Assembly: GCF_001949145.1 (NCBI RefSeq) | Contig: NW_019091632.1 | Coordinates: 250,001-307,544, forward strand | DNA from: Acanthaster planci | Taxonomy: Eukaryota; Echinodermata; Asteroidea; Valvatida; Acanthasteridae | Direction: 5' to 3' | Length of the DNA: 57,544 nt | Part shown: positions 20,595 through 33,686 of the stretch, piece by piece | Position numbering within the stretch: position 1 is the stretch's first letter | Layout: every line of letters begins with the position of its first letter | Translations under genes and position numbers: made by a program | Notes under the pieces: generated by a model | Seen by the model: the letters and a program-made list of their open reading frames with translations, nothing else | Databases searched by the model: none | Told to the model about the DNA's origin: nothing

Positions 20595-23500
20595 CTGTGA
20601 AGAAGCAAAAAAAAAAACGATTAATTAGCGTGACTTCATGCCGGTACATTTCAACTCTTTCAACTTTTCCGGGGAACAGAGAAGAAGGGTAGGGAGAGGT
20701 AGGGCCACCAGCAAAGATGTATGACTAATGATTACTGTCGTTCGGAACCAGCTCTCAATGCTGTAACTACTTACATTTAACCAACTTAACTACTCATTTA
20801 CTTTTCAGTCCTATCCACAAAGAAAAAAAAATCAAAAAATAATGGTGGGATTTTTTAAACCAGAGCTACACAGAATCCAAAAATACTTCCCAACTTTTAT
20901 AACCAGAGGTTGTTGAAAAGCCTGGGGGTAAGACGCAATTGAATGCATTTTATGCTTTAAGTTTTTTTCCTTGAATTCTTGACTATCTGGACCCGTATCC
21001 TTGTTTTACTTCCTGTTGAACCTGTCAATGTACATGTACATCAGCAATACATGTTCCAGTTTGTGCATGGGGTGCGTACACAAGTTATTTTCATCTGCAA
21101 ATCCAGAAACCATGCCGTCTATATGTGGGTATTTGGTTCATGGGCAGCTACTGCAACCATGTGCTAGAGCCAAGTCTCTCTGTCATGAGTGGTGGGAGGG
21201 GAAGGGAGATGAGCAAGCACAGAGGGTGAGAAGGTCTAGACTACACCCTTTACAGGTAAAAATGCCAAATATTCCTCAGTACCATTTCCATCGTTTGTCT
21301 GCACACTGACATGTTTTCTGTTCACATGGAGACGGCAGTTTTATGCACATCCAGTCGAAAATTAGTCTGACATTACTCAACGTGGTGTCCCTTAAAATGT
21401 GCCACGGGCTTCCTGCATGCTAGTGGGAGACTGTGATGGACTCAGGAAGGTTTCCGAGTGACAATGACTTGGACGTTGGGGATTAAAAGGCTTAAAAAAA
21501 AAAAAGGAATGAAAGGTTCAGCAAGCTGGAGTTTCTTTTGCTACCTCATACCCAAGCTCTAGCGCATACCCATGCACACACGTGCTACATGCTACAGGTC
21601 TGTACACATTCTGACAAAAATTGCTTGTTCAAATGGTAATCTGCACCACTGGGGTGAAACCAGAACATGTATTTTTCAAATGCCTGTCACAATACTGATC
21701 CAGTTGAAGATCTGAGAGTTGCTTTGACACTTACTAGAATGATCCACACAATCACCCAAGGCCAGAAGAAGATGGTGATCAACAGATGCAGCAAGTGGTT
21801 CACACGGGGTCTGGTAAGACAAACAAAATTTAATTTTTTCAATGACATACACGTAGCATGCTTCTGAAATAGACTTTCAACCAATGAAATTTTAGACTAG
21901 AGTATAGTGGACCTCCTTGTGTGGTGTACTTTGACATTTCCCTTGCCTTTCCTGATGCAGCGTCGAAAACGTTTTTGTTGAAAATTTTTTTTAAATGTCA
22001 AACCCGTTTAGTTGAATACTGGTACAATTACCTTCACAATGCATGCAGTTGAGCCTTTGTGAACAATTTCAGTGTCATGAAATTTTGTCTGAAATTTTAA
22101 AATGATGGAAAATGAAAATGATGGAGTCTGGAAATGGGGCACGAATTCAGCTAAGTGCTCCCTGACATGGTGCATTCAAACAAATCTCAGAAAATCCCAC
22201 ACTAACAGTGAATAACTTCTTTGAAGTTGACAACTTCTGATGAATCACTGTTACATATATTTCCACCCAACAACGTGTACAAATCCACTACAACTTTTTA
22301 GCAAGCATTTAAACTGAGTATTCATGAATGGGAGTGTCAAGAACTTCATGAAATTTCATTTTGCTGTGAAATTCGAGATACAATTTGCTACAGCAAACAA
22401 GGCATTTGAGGTGAACAATCAAAGCATGCCACGTTAGGGCACGCCCCAATACAAGCTTATTCAAACATATCTAGAGCTACAGCAATTCATTACGTTACAA
22501 CAACAAGGTCGTATCTCGTATGCAAAACAAATGAGAGTTATGACCTTGTTGCACTGACATGACAAATTGAGACATACTGTCTGCACATCTGTGTACACGT
22601 ATTTTCCTCCCTTACCGTTGCTGCACAGTAGTGGTGACAATTGTCTGCTGCACAGGCTGAGGGGCTCCAGCTTGCACCACCACCACGCCCGGCGGCCCCT
22701 GTGTGGGGACGGGCGCATAGCCCTGGGGTGGGGGCTGCTGGTAGCCTTGAGCAGGGGGGTAGCCCTGTTGCGGGGGGTAGCCTTGTTGCGGCGGATAGCC
22801 CCCCTGCTGTGGGGGGTACCCAGGCTGTTGTGGGGGGTACGCTTGCTGTTTTAAAATCAGACAGAAAGCAACAAATCTGGTGACTTCATACTCAGTGACT
22901 ACAATTTCTTTCTGAAATAATTTTATTATACAAAGTATTCTTACATGTATAAAAATATTCCAGACAAATATTAAGGATGAAGGATGATAAAAATTCCAAC
23001 AGTTAATCTCTCATTTGGAGACTGAAGCGAAGATCATCTCAATGAATATTTTATTTCTCCTCTCTAGCTCAAACATGTGGTATATTACAAATTAATAAGT
23101 CACTGCATGTACATGTAATTTACAGGTACGTCTGAAAGCAAAACATACCAGGTATTTGCATTACATGTGTACATGTGCATGAACACTACTACATGTGCAC
23201 ATGTAAATGAACACTACTACATGTACATGTACACTACAGTACATTACCTCCAGTGACTTAACGTGAACGAGTGAAGTTATAGTTACAGGTAAAGGTGCAT
23301 GTTTTTAAACAGAGTACAGGTACAGTACTAGTACCGCTAGGTACATGTACATGTACTATGCATATATCCCCAGATTGAAGAAATACCTAGACCATACAAG
23401 TACAAAGTTCACCATGCAAAGCTTCAAATCTTACGCACAAAGTCCTGATCATAAACTAAGTTTCTACCACCAACATCCCGAACGAACTTCTCGAACGAAC

Positions 23501-26500
23501 TCAGGCCAGTTCTCTGCCGTATCAAAGATTGCTTGAAATAACAGTCTGTATCTTTTGGTCCGGGAACCAGAAGACGTCGTCCAACCTGGGCTAAGGTACT
23601 GGGTACTGGTGGATATGTTTGTACATAATTCAGGCACCGGTATATGTATATACATGTGCCTACGTACCTGATCTGCAATTAAAAAAATTCACACAGGCAT
23701 ACACTACACAGGAGCTTAGATAACTTACGTATTGGCGTTTAAATGCTTCCCAACTTTAGCCAAAATATGCAGCATAAAACGTTTTGATCCGCTAAACATG
23801 GGCATTTTTTTCAAGTGGCATTTTAGAGGCTTTCTTGTACATCTGCAAGAAAACAGGTATCATTTTTGGAAAATCTGAGTCTGAAATACCCGAGTTTAAG
23901 CAGATTTGACGATTCTTGACATTTTGAATGATGAAGTGAGCCATGATTTTTTGATTGGCCACCGCCAGGTGTGTGCACACAGCAGCCGATCAACATGGCA
24001 TCCGCGCGCATTAGCCTCACACGTGCAGCCGTACACGGGCAGATACAGATGTGATTTTTGTCTATGGTATCACGAGTTCATGGTTATCACTAAGCACTGG
24101 GTTTTTTTTTACTGTTTTTCAAGAGAAATAAATAACAAGCATTGTTATATTTACTCAGGCAAAAGGACTAACTCGCATAATGTTGGTACTCAGTTGCTCC
24201 ACCTCTTGGGGAGTACAGTACTCTCCCTCTCACGAAGAAGAAGAGTACAATAGGAAACAATACCGAGGGCAAAAGAGTACTATACTCTGAGCAAGGAAGT
24301 GGGTATTGTACTCATGGCTTGAAGAAAATTATCTAAACCCTTGACTACATGTAAAGTACATGTACATGTATGTACAAAGTCCTGATCATAATCCCAGCTT
24401 CTGCCACCAATAAACAGACAATCCTACTAAAATCAACAAAACACAGTGCAACATATGATCTCTTCTGTCTCTGCTTTCTCAAACTATCTTGAGCCTGATT
24501 CATACCCGTACTTCCTGTAAATTTTCAGCATGAAGCCAACTTGTTATAATGACAAACATCCACTGAAAGTACCGTACAAATCTAATGACTTGTCATATTG
24601 AGATCTGGTTTGCTTTTGCTTTTGTATCAAGCATGAATTTCAACGACACAAATTTTTTTCCATACACGTATGTGGTGCCAGTGCAGTGGTGGCTACCACA
24701 GCAAAGTTCATTACTTTTATGACTATTGGTGCAATGAAACAGCTTTTGCATCAGTGCAGGAACTAAACCTCATTCTGTCAGAAAATCAATCCCGAAAGAG
24801 AAACCCTGACAGCTGTGTCTGTGCAGAATATGATGACGTCAATTGTCACCAAAGATACTGGTACATGTACATGGTACAGTATTTGCTTTTATTCTCCTCA
24901 GGGCCCAGGCAAATGTACACGTATAGTACTTGAACCCTAACAATGCTTCATTCTATATTACAATCCACTGGTATCTATGAGGTACCGGTAGGGTTTAAAG
25001 TTGAAAGATCAAGTAAGAAATGTACACATACATGCACACAACATATGTACAAGTGTGTACATGCAGAGTAAATGTCCAAGAACTACATTGGGCACTGTTG
25101 ATTTCAAAGACTCGAAATGTACGGTAACTTACCGGTACATGTACATGTAAATAATTGATAAATGTATGTATCAAGCAAATCAGAATTTCACTTTTTGATT
25201 TACCTTCCTGCCCACTCCAACTTTCACATCCACTATAAATTTGGTTAGTTTTTACATTATCGAAAGTTGCTTTTCCCAATAAAGTGTCATATTTGAAAAA
25301 CCTCAATACATTGAAATTTCTCACCAAATCTGCTCAGAAATGTATGGTCCCATTACATAAAGTGGATTCTGCTCACAACCCTTATAGAGTGAAAACCTAG
25401 TCCGCCGAGAATCCAAATTCTGAACAAGTTTACAATACATGCACACAGAGATTATCGATGTTGTATACATGGACATTGTACTAAAAATTGTAATCAGCAT
25501 TAGCACATGAAGGGAGTATTTATTCTTAGTAAGAGCATAAATCCCTGGCATGTCACTTTTGTAATTAGTTTGCAGCGCACACCTCTAGAGCACCTTCATG
25601 TTTCATGTTGAACATTGTGTGTGCATTTAAAATAAGCCAGCTTCCTCACTACAGCAAGTATTCTACAGGCTACTATATGACAAATATCGAATGAAGAAGA
25701 GCGAAACAGTATCAAGTGTTGTAGACAAACAGACGTTGGAAAGTTCAAACTCTTCTGCAGAAGGAAAAAATCTGGAACCAGGAAGGCGACGGTATATGCG
25801 GTACACATACCGGTATTTCTGTAAACCTATCCACTATTGAATCTAACAAGGAAAAAGCATACTGATAGGATTTTCAACTCTGTTTTTGTTTTGGTTTTAG
25901 CAGGAAGCAACCTCAAACTGGATGCAGGATTTTGTCCGATTTCAAACATGTACATGTAGATTTGAAAACCTTGCTCTTGAAGGATTTTTGTGAGACCTAC
26001 ATGTAGGAAAAGTAATTCACTTTGCTTTTACTGGATTCTGTGGAATTGAGCAGGATACATTCAGATAAGACAGTACTGGTATGCATTGTATGCTTGCATT
26101 CACTTTTCCACCTACGGTAAAAAGTCTGTGTATGCCAGTAATTTCAGAAAAGTAACGGTCAAAACAAAATTCTCAGAGTAAAATTTTGATTCTTTTTCCC
26201 ATTTTCTTTTGATCAACCTGAATGCACCAAATCCATCAAAGTTTTCAATTTTAACAATGTGCTTGCGGCACCTGCCAATACATTCAGCAGGGATAGACCT
26301 TGACAATGATATTCTCACTAAATTCAGGAGTAACCAGTGGTGGACAAGAGCCGAAAGGGAGTTCTTGCTTGTTTGTATGTACATGTAAATCAGTGAATTT
26401 CATGTTCAATTATATATTTTCCGTGACCACCCACCTTTTTGGTACCAACATTGAAATTCAAAAATATTAATAATTTTGAATCGTCTGGAAGTCTGTACAA

Positions 26501-29500
26501 TGCATCAGATAATTTAGCACTGTCCCAAAGACAAACAGAACATGCTGTCTGAAAGATTCAGGGCCTTGCTCGTAACCAGCTGTGAGAGCAAATCTTCCTG
26601 AAAAAGCAAAGTCATGGTGCACCTGCATGCAATACTTCTCGGTATAAATCTATAAAATAAATGCCTATAGAAAATACTGCACTCATCTCAAGGCCATGAC
26701 CTATAGTACTGTATGCAACAGTGTACAAAATATGTTCCATGTGTGGGAGAAATTTTCTGGAATTCCCCAGTGCCTGCAACAGACTCATAATGATGGGACA
26801 CTCATTCCTAGTGTGCACTGGCCTATGGAAGCGGTGGGGGCTATGACAAAGCACGTTAGCACAGTTTGGCATCATCAGTGTAGGCGTCTACTGATGCAGT
26901 GTGGAGGCCTACAGGTACTGGTACTGTACATTGTACGCATACAATGGGCATTACATGTTATATGTGATGGACAAAATGCATGCATAGCTGATTCCTGCCA
27001 CCAGGCATGTCTGGTTCACTACCGCACTAACAACACCTTGCAATTGTGTCAAATAGAGTACATGTACATGTAAGGAAACTGCATTCTCTATGCACACTGT
27101 GCATGTGATGTACATGTACAGTGTACATGTACATACATGTACTTCCAAGTACAGCAGACACACAGGCACCAAGTTTTCTTTTTATATTGTAATACAGGCT
27201 CATGAGCATTTCTGTAAGTTCATCTCCTAGAGAGAACCTGCAGGCAATTCCTGTCAACCCCAATAAAGTAACAGGGAGATGCATATACGTCCTCTGATGT
27301 CAATAATGTTTTCAGATGGGTTAAAGGGTCACTGGAATGCAGTCTGAACATAATTGCAATTAACATGCACCTTTGAGCTTCGACAAACTTCATTTTCAAT
27401 ATTTTTAAGGGTATTTGGCTACGATTTTGGTTTACAAATGTACATGTAAATAGGCTAATGAGTATTTCCACATTCACAAGCAGAAATGAGATCATCTCTA
27501 GAAGAAAAATTTAATGTAACATACATGTCCACTGTAAGCGTAGCAATAAGCCAATGTAAAACCATTTGTCAGAAATGCTGTCAATGAGTAAGTTCTGTAT
27601 TCACAATTAGAAACTTATTCACAGAACCATACTGGTACGTCATCCCTGAATGACATAACAACACCATCCCAAGTTATCCATTTCTGAATGGTTAAAATGG
27701 CACACTTTTTTCATACGTTTGACTTAAAAGGAATGTCAAACATGTAGTTTTCGTTCATTTATTGCAGACAAACGTGTGTCTAAAAATGCACTTACATGTA
27801 CATGTACCAGTATACAACATGGATTTTGTTTGTTGCACCCTTTAAGGTTTAAGACTTGAGCAAATTATGGGTAACCTCAGAGGAATTTCAGGAAATAAAT
27901 TTCTCCATAAGTTTACAATGCACAAGTAGGGTACGTAAAAACCTAACCGGATGTGTGCAAGTGTACAGAAAGTTACAACATGACAGGTAATAAAGACTTG
28001 ATTTCCTGCTCATTTGGTACACAAGTACCGGTACACTGTACATGTACATGCCATGCACTTGTATACATGTACTATGTACATACACGTACACATACACCGT
28101 GTACAAGTCTGCAACCTGAACAACTTTTAAAAAGTGCAAGGTGTATCAAGGGTGTAATACGGGTACATACATGTACATGTAAACATGGGCACACATCCAT
28201 TCTGCACAAAGTCATCCTCTCAGTCAAAATAAGTCAAGTAGGCCTACATATCAAGAGTTTAAAATCTTTTGCCTACAGGTACATGTAAAGCATTGAGGGC
28301 TTGCAATTGCTAACATACTGTACATGTACATGTAAGTCATGCTGCTTGATTTTAAACACATTTTTTTAAATATATCCCTGGTACACTAGAAGGGTACAGC
28401 TAACACCTGACAAAATGACTGATAGCATGATAGGTCCCTAAAACACCTTGGTTCCAACTTGCAGTCAAAAAGTGTACATGTACATGTAGTTCTTGGGGCC
28501 TGAGAGCCTGGCTCCAATAATAGACCTATGCAGCTTACAGCTAGTCCACTATCATCCCCATGTCCAAATTCAGTTTCAAATATACATGTACATGCGGCAG
28601 GTGAAAGCCCGGATATCACCATTTTATTCCCTTATTGAGAAATCCAGTTAATTTTACCCCCGACTACAATGCTCTGTTGAAAGGTAAACATATATCCTCT
28701 GTAAATCTGTTTGACAATGTTGCTTTTATAGCAGATGGGCCTAGACTTTTATCCGGTTTCCATGTCCCTAACCCGCAAGGGTGTATGTAAAATCGTATTG
28801 AAATTGGAGGATTTGGGAATTATTTTATACCGGTAGACTGACCATACTTTCAAGAAAGATATTCAAAGATTATTCGGCAGTCCCATTTTTGTTATTTTTT
28901 TTTACCAATGGGGTAACCTACATGTACCTTTAAGAGTCCTTTGCCTACATAAAGCCAAACTGATTGGATGTGACTATTTATACCATACACTGTAAATTTG
29001 TTCTGACTGTCAATGTCTGCTTTTGTCTGTGTATGGAACTTGACTGGTCACAACCCGAACTGACTGTTTGTTACTAGCCTGTGTATAAAGTGTAGTGGGG
29101 GAAAATGAATTGAATTTTTGACTGTCTGTGAGTTTCATGACTGAAACAAGGTTTTAACCTGATGGGCCATTTGGGCTTTAAATGATATCGATCCAATCTT
29201 AGTACCAATAAATAACCAACATTTTCAAGGAGATTTATTTTTTTTTTAAATTAACGTAAGGACTTAACAAAAGCAAGCCCCCGTTTTATGTTTTTACAGT
29301 ACCGGGTCTACAGTACCGTACAATTCCAAATATACAACATGCATGCAGAGTTCGTTCTAAACTTGACATACTTGGGTTAGGTGATGACTTCACCAAAATG
29401 GAATTCTTGCAAAATCAAGTTGCGACGAATCGCCTGTTCGATTTCCCGGGGCAATCAAATTTTCATTCGGGAATTAAAATTCTGACTAGCTGTGCCCGCT

Positions 29501-31218
29501 CTGGCAAGTCCAGAAAAAGATGATGCCTTTTCTGTCTTCACAGAAAATCTTTCAATAACCTTTTTTCATGTTAAACTGCTTGTTTTTATATGTTTTCCTA
29601 CTAACATTTGCAATGTTTGAAAAGAAACTTCTGCTATTTTAATGAATTCCAATTCACATTTCGCTGTTGCAGTGGTGAAAACATGAGCACAAAGCTCAAT
29701 GTATTAAACTACGCTGCGCCACGCCCATGCAAAAGAATGCATGATGAAAATGTAGGAACCAGAACCAATCTACACATGCGCGATACATCCAGTTGAACCC
29801 TACAGCTTCAGGTTGAAAAAAGCATCAATGTTGCAAGAGGTTTTCTGCAAGCTAATTCCAGAACTTGGTCTGTTGTTTACCGGTATGTATGTATTTTCTG
29901 TGTTTGTGAGTTTAATTTGAACTTGAAGGGACCGTGTTTCAACAAATTTCCTGCCGCGGCACAAGGTTTATCACCCGCTGATCTGGATGCATCACGCACG
30001 CTTACCACGCGATACACGGACATTATTGGCCAATCTGCTGTCGTGATTGCCCGAGTAGCACTGAGTGAATTGTCCATAATTCTTGTGAATTGTCAACTGT
30101 AGAAATTTTTACACAGATTTAGACAAGTTTTCATCACGTTTTGAGATAATTTTGGAAGCTGTCATCCCATTTATGACATTCAATCAGCACAAGAAATTGA
30201 CTCCAAAAACAAAAAATTCCCCACCCACCAACCCTATTTTTGAGAGGCACATAATCAGAAGCACAACTACATGTAGTTTTTTTTGGGGGGGGCTTAATAA
30301 AAGACTGTGTGCATGTAGAAGGTCTAAGTTAAATAGCTATTATAATAATAGATTCCGAGAAATCTTGAGCAAATGCTGATCCAATTCAGGCAAGCAAATT
30401 TATGGCAAGGCCTGCCCGATCAGGCAAGCTAAAAAAAATTGTAGCGGCCTGCGCAAAATGAAAGCAAACTTTCTTTGTTGAACCACCAGACAATGGTACA
30501 TACAAGTACAATACATCACACGCTGCACACACTTGGTGTCCCCGAAAAAAATGTGTGAGAGCTTTCGAATTGGGTAATATCACTACTGATCATTTTGTGT
30601 TTCCTGGCTCACATTGGCATCCTGCTGAAAATGAATACAAGTAGGTGAAAAATGTTGAGGGTTACTATTGATTTACGCTGTCCAGGATTCTTTTGCAAGA
30701 TGTTTGCAACAGCAGCATTTTTCAGCTCTTCAACAAATTTAGTTAAATATCTGAAAGACTAAGGCCCCAAAAAATGACAGGTACATGTAAGGCGGCAATT
30801 GTTATGAATGCCATGAACAACACTTTACAAAGGAAACGTATATGCATGTATCTGTTGAACGTTTATGCACCACATTCACACTGAATATCCCCCCAAAAAA
30901 CTTCAGGGTTACGTCATCAAAAAGGACAGGTAGGAAAACTGGAAGGGTAAGTTTTTTGTTGTTTTGTTACACCGATCCAATTCTAGAGTCAACAGATACA
31001 AGTCCTGACTATGGAATTGTGACTACAGAATTTAATGGGAGTGAGGATCAAATGAATAACATTACAGCAATGAAGAGATCTCTACGACAGGTAGTGGGGA
31101 AACACTAAGAAAAACTACTCAAGAATTGTTTTCATTTCACTTAAAACAAAGACTACTGAGATTTGTGTGTTTACAGCGTTTTTACCTTGGGTGGTTCATA
31201 TGGCGGAGGAGCGGCCAT
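20571..31218 (-). CDS. Small PPPY-motif, YPPQQG-repeat protein with one C-terminal membrane segment (120 aa, 4 exons)
   Basis: The exons in transcript order are 31218-31186, 22845-22616, 21810-21735 and 20594-20571. They join in phases 0, 2 and 0 for 363 nt, 120 aa plus TAG. The N-terminus MAAPPPYEPPK carries a PPPY motif of the kind bound by WW domains (for example NEDD4-type ubiquitin ligases). Residues about 12-53 are Pro/Gln/Tyr/Gly rich with YPPQQG repeats, and 54-87 are a VVVV and TIVTTTV linker. Residues 89-113 start PRVNHLLHLLITIFFWPWVI, run on through VWIIL and form one membrane helix, followed by a short tail CITEGDC. The layout suggests a tail-anchored or endosomal adaptor-like protein, but I do not recognise a named family and give no function. 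The start has G at -3 and +4. Extra exons in the 8.3-kb first intron cannot be excluded. Confidence 0.8.
21735..21810 (-). CDS. Small membrane protein, exon 3 (membrane helix)
   Basis: The acceptor CTTACCAG precedes ACCCCGTG; the donor CTA|GTAAGT is strong. With the split codon CG|A it encodes R then PRVNHLLHLLITIFFWPWVI and VWIIL. This is a His-containing amphipathic start, then an aromatic-rich hydrophobic helix long enough to cross a membrane once. Confidence 0.82.
22616..22845 (-). CDS. Small membrane protein, exon 2 (YPPQQG repeats)
   Basis: The acceptor TTTTAAAACAG precedes CAAGCGTAC; the donor CAACG|GTAAG ends it. It encodes 76 residues: QAYPPQQPGYPPQQGGYPPQ and further YPPQQG/YPPAQG units, then QGYAPVPTQGPPGVVVVQAG and QQTIVTTTVQQ. 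The exon is much more GC-rich than its surroundings, as expected for Pro/Gly codons. The reverse frame is open only as a shadow. Confidence 0.82.
23155..23240. repeat. (ACATGT)-type palindromic repeat cluster
   Basis: A cluster of TACATGTGTACATGTGCATG and ACTACATGTACATGTACACT units within the gene 2 intron. The unit is self-complementary, so both strands read the same. Confidence 0.7.
27055..27140. repeat. (ACATGT)-type palindromic repeat cluster
   Basis: Several TACATGTACATGTA-like blocks in about 85 bp, including TGATGTACATGTACAGTGTA and ACATACATGTACTTC, in the gene 2 intron. Confidence 0.7.
28766..28818 (+). repeat. Dispersed repeat, copy 1 (inverted copy at 39200)
   Basis: The segment with CCCTAACCCGCAAGGGTGTA, TGTAAAATCGTAT and AATTGGAGGATTTGGGA recurs in reverse orientation at 39200-39253 with only a few differences. 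No coding potential is seen. Confidence 0.7.
31186..31218 (-). CDS. Small membrane protein, exon 1 (start, PPPY motif)
   Basis: Minus-strand CAGAAATGGCC start, then MAAPPPYEPPK, ending at donor AAG|GTAAAA (phase 0). It joins in frame to exon 2 starting QAYPPQQ, and the proline-rich composition continues across the junction. The join is an inference, as no transcript is available. Confidence 0.72.
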
Positions 31219-33657
31219 TTCTGTCTCTTCTTTCTTCCTCTCTTGATCAAGATGCCTGGCGTGAGATTTGTTTTTGATGCTTTCTACTGCTCGAGCCGAC
31301 CTATGTAATGTACATTAAAGTTGCAAAAGAATTTTCACTGAGGAAATACCCTCCTAAATACATGTACCCTCCTACTGGTTATGTCCTTCTACATGTTCAT
31401 GCACTTCTGTCGTGGGTAACACCTGAAACTGCAGGGTCTCTCCTAGCATGCTTATGGTGAGGCAGACTTCGGACAGCTCAGAAACACCACCCCGTATTCG
31501 CACGTGCAAAGAATGCTCCATATTTTTCTTTTCTGCTGATGCTGTCCAGCACAAAAATCAAATATTTCTGATCTTGTTTTGGAATGAGAGACAAAGCTTT
31601 TCTTAAAAACCAACCTGCTGTTGTCTGCCAACATTTTTATGGTGAAATTATAGTGAATTTGACACAATCAAAAACAAAAACGAATGATGTACATGTAATT
31701 TATAAAAGCTGGTAGTTGTACCCTTGCAGAAATAGTGCTTCACTGTGCCCCTACAGCACATCACATGTACATGTACACAAACTGAGGTACATGTACATGC
31801 AGCATGTAGTAACAGCACGGCTGTACAACCTTTGACACGTTTGACCTACATGTTAATATATACAAGGTCATAAAAATCAAGGTAAAACTAGAGGTGGAGT
31901 TTGTGAACAAACACATCGTTGTTCCCAAAATGTTTTTTATTGTCTTTTGATGACTGTCAACGAGTATCATAAGTTTGAAATGAATGAAAATGGCATGTAT
32001 AACGAAAAACCAATTAACACTGCAATTGAATGTATAGTGCATGAGATATGAGGCTTTGTGTGTTAAAATACAAGTTCTGATCAAACCAAAAGTAGAGGTC
32101 ACATGAGACCAAGATATCAAATTTCATCTATAACACGTCCCTGACTATGTGCATAATGTGAAGATAAAAACTTGACCAAGCATTTCTGGACAAGTGAGGG
32201 CACTTTTGCTTCGATCTAAATTGAGGAAGACATGGTTCAGGTTGCATGCTTTCATGTTTAAATTGTGAATCCCAAATTTGCTATCTGGGGACATTTCTGT
32301 GAAAAGGGTTTTTGCTGGATTATTGCCATATACTTACACAGTAATAAATTGCCAAAGAAAATAAGTCTGTTGTAGCAGTGGTTAAAAAAATCATAAGCAT
32401 ACAAAACAAAAATCAAAATATGGGTTAATAGTGCAAAAAATATTCAAAATGAGGTGAAACTGAAACTCAAAGACGCAATTTCATGGGGTTTTGGTAAAAT
32501 TTATAAAAACATTTCTATTTCCTGGTTCCTTTACACAGAATTTGCTTAAGCACGAAAAAAAACTTGCTTAATAAACAAAGATTACCAACTCAAACTCCAT
32601 GTGATTCTCATGCTAACCAAAAGACAGGTAAATACCATTCCAAAACAATACACATCACAAGAAGTTCTGGCTGGTAACCTGATTTGTCAAGCAAGGTTTT
32701 TTCAAGCTAACACAAATTGTTCGCTACTATGAAATTGGCACCTGTTCCCTAGCTTGTCTAGGGTCAGTCGACGGGGTAACTTAGTCCACTATCAAATCAT
32801 AACCATGGCGGTACATGTACATGTAGAAATAGAGTCCTTGCTCAATGATCAGACTATCACTCAAATGGCATTGAAATCATTTATTAAAGAACCTTACCCA
32901 CGATCTGACAAACCAAGAACTGTGCCCACAAACTGCAGTAAAAGCTACCTGATGAGCGAGCACCGAACGCAACTCGCAAAGACTGGGTACAGGATTCGTT
33001 GCTGATCACCCTAAGAATTTGGGGTCGCCAGAATGTCCCACGTGACACGCAGCAATGACGACGACGATGTAAAAGTTGACAAAAACAAGATCGCCGTAGT
33101 CTTGGTTCCAAGACCTTCCTGTTTATTCCGCGACACGAATCGTTACCAGACAATCCCCTCCGGGAAAGGCACCGGAAAGGCTACATCATGTTGAATCACA
33201 TTATGTTTAGATTTTACACTGCTGTAGAACCATGAAAGGCGTCTTGATCCAAGACTAATAGCGCCCCTGCGCTGTCTGGGTAAAGACAGAATCCACCCGC
33301 CATCCACTCTCCCACATACGGTAGCGGTTTTGCCAGCTACGCTTGACCGCTTACACACAAAACACGCAAAGGGCAATTACTCCTGCTCATGAAATAGGTA
33401 TGACACAGCCAAATGTTGAAGTATTTATACTTAATTTGAACCAAGTATATAAAAACGATGAAAACCACACGGCGTTGAGGGAGCACTTCGCTAATTTTGG
33501 AGGTGCCAGCGATTTCATGGCCTCTTCCCCCCCCCCGACATATCGAGCCTTAAAGCCAAGTTGCGAATCTGTTTTTGAACATTAAAAGCTGCAAGGCAAA
33601 AGTGGTGTTCCGGATTTGGTTTCAGAAATTAATCGAAGTTCATCACTGGCGGCTGAA

Positions 33658-33686
33658 GCGGGNGGGGGGGGGGGGGGGGGGGGGGG
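33658..33686 (+). repeat. Poly-G run with an ambiguous base
   Basis: About 29 consecutive G with an N at 33663. A C-rich run (33774-33783) lies about 90 bp downstream, so the two may pair. The true length is probably unreliable in the assembly. Confidence 0.8.

Larger units (their letters stand above)
22846..31185 (-). other. Large intron of the small membrane-protein gene, TACATGTA-rich
   Basis: An 8.3-kb AT-rich intron with no supported exon. It contains dense runs and scattered copies of ACATGTACATGTA (near 23160-23240, 23340-23360, 25136-25150, 27055-27140, 28035-28080, 28318-28335). It also has a short duplicated segment (23437-23474 and 24374-24411 share ACAAAGTCCTGATCATAA) and one arm of an inverted dispersed repeat (28766-28818). 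Confidence 0.65.

Noticed and set aside
30842-31108. 88-codon plus-strand frame near the start of the small membrane-protein gene
   Set aside because: No homology, opposite strand to the supported gene, and no splice partner.
33034-33195. 53-codon plus-strand frame starting MSHVTRSNDDDDVK
   Set aside because: A reasonable start context but no donor, no homology and no neighbouring exon to join.
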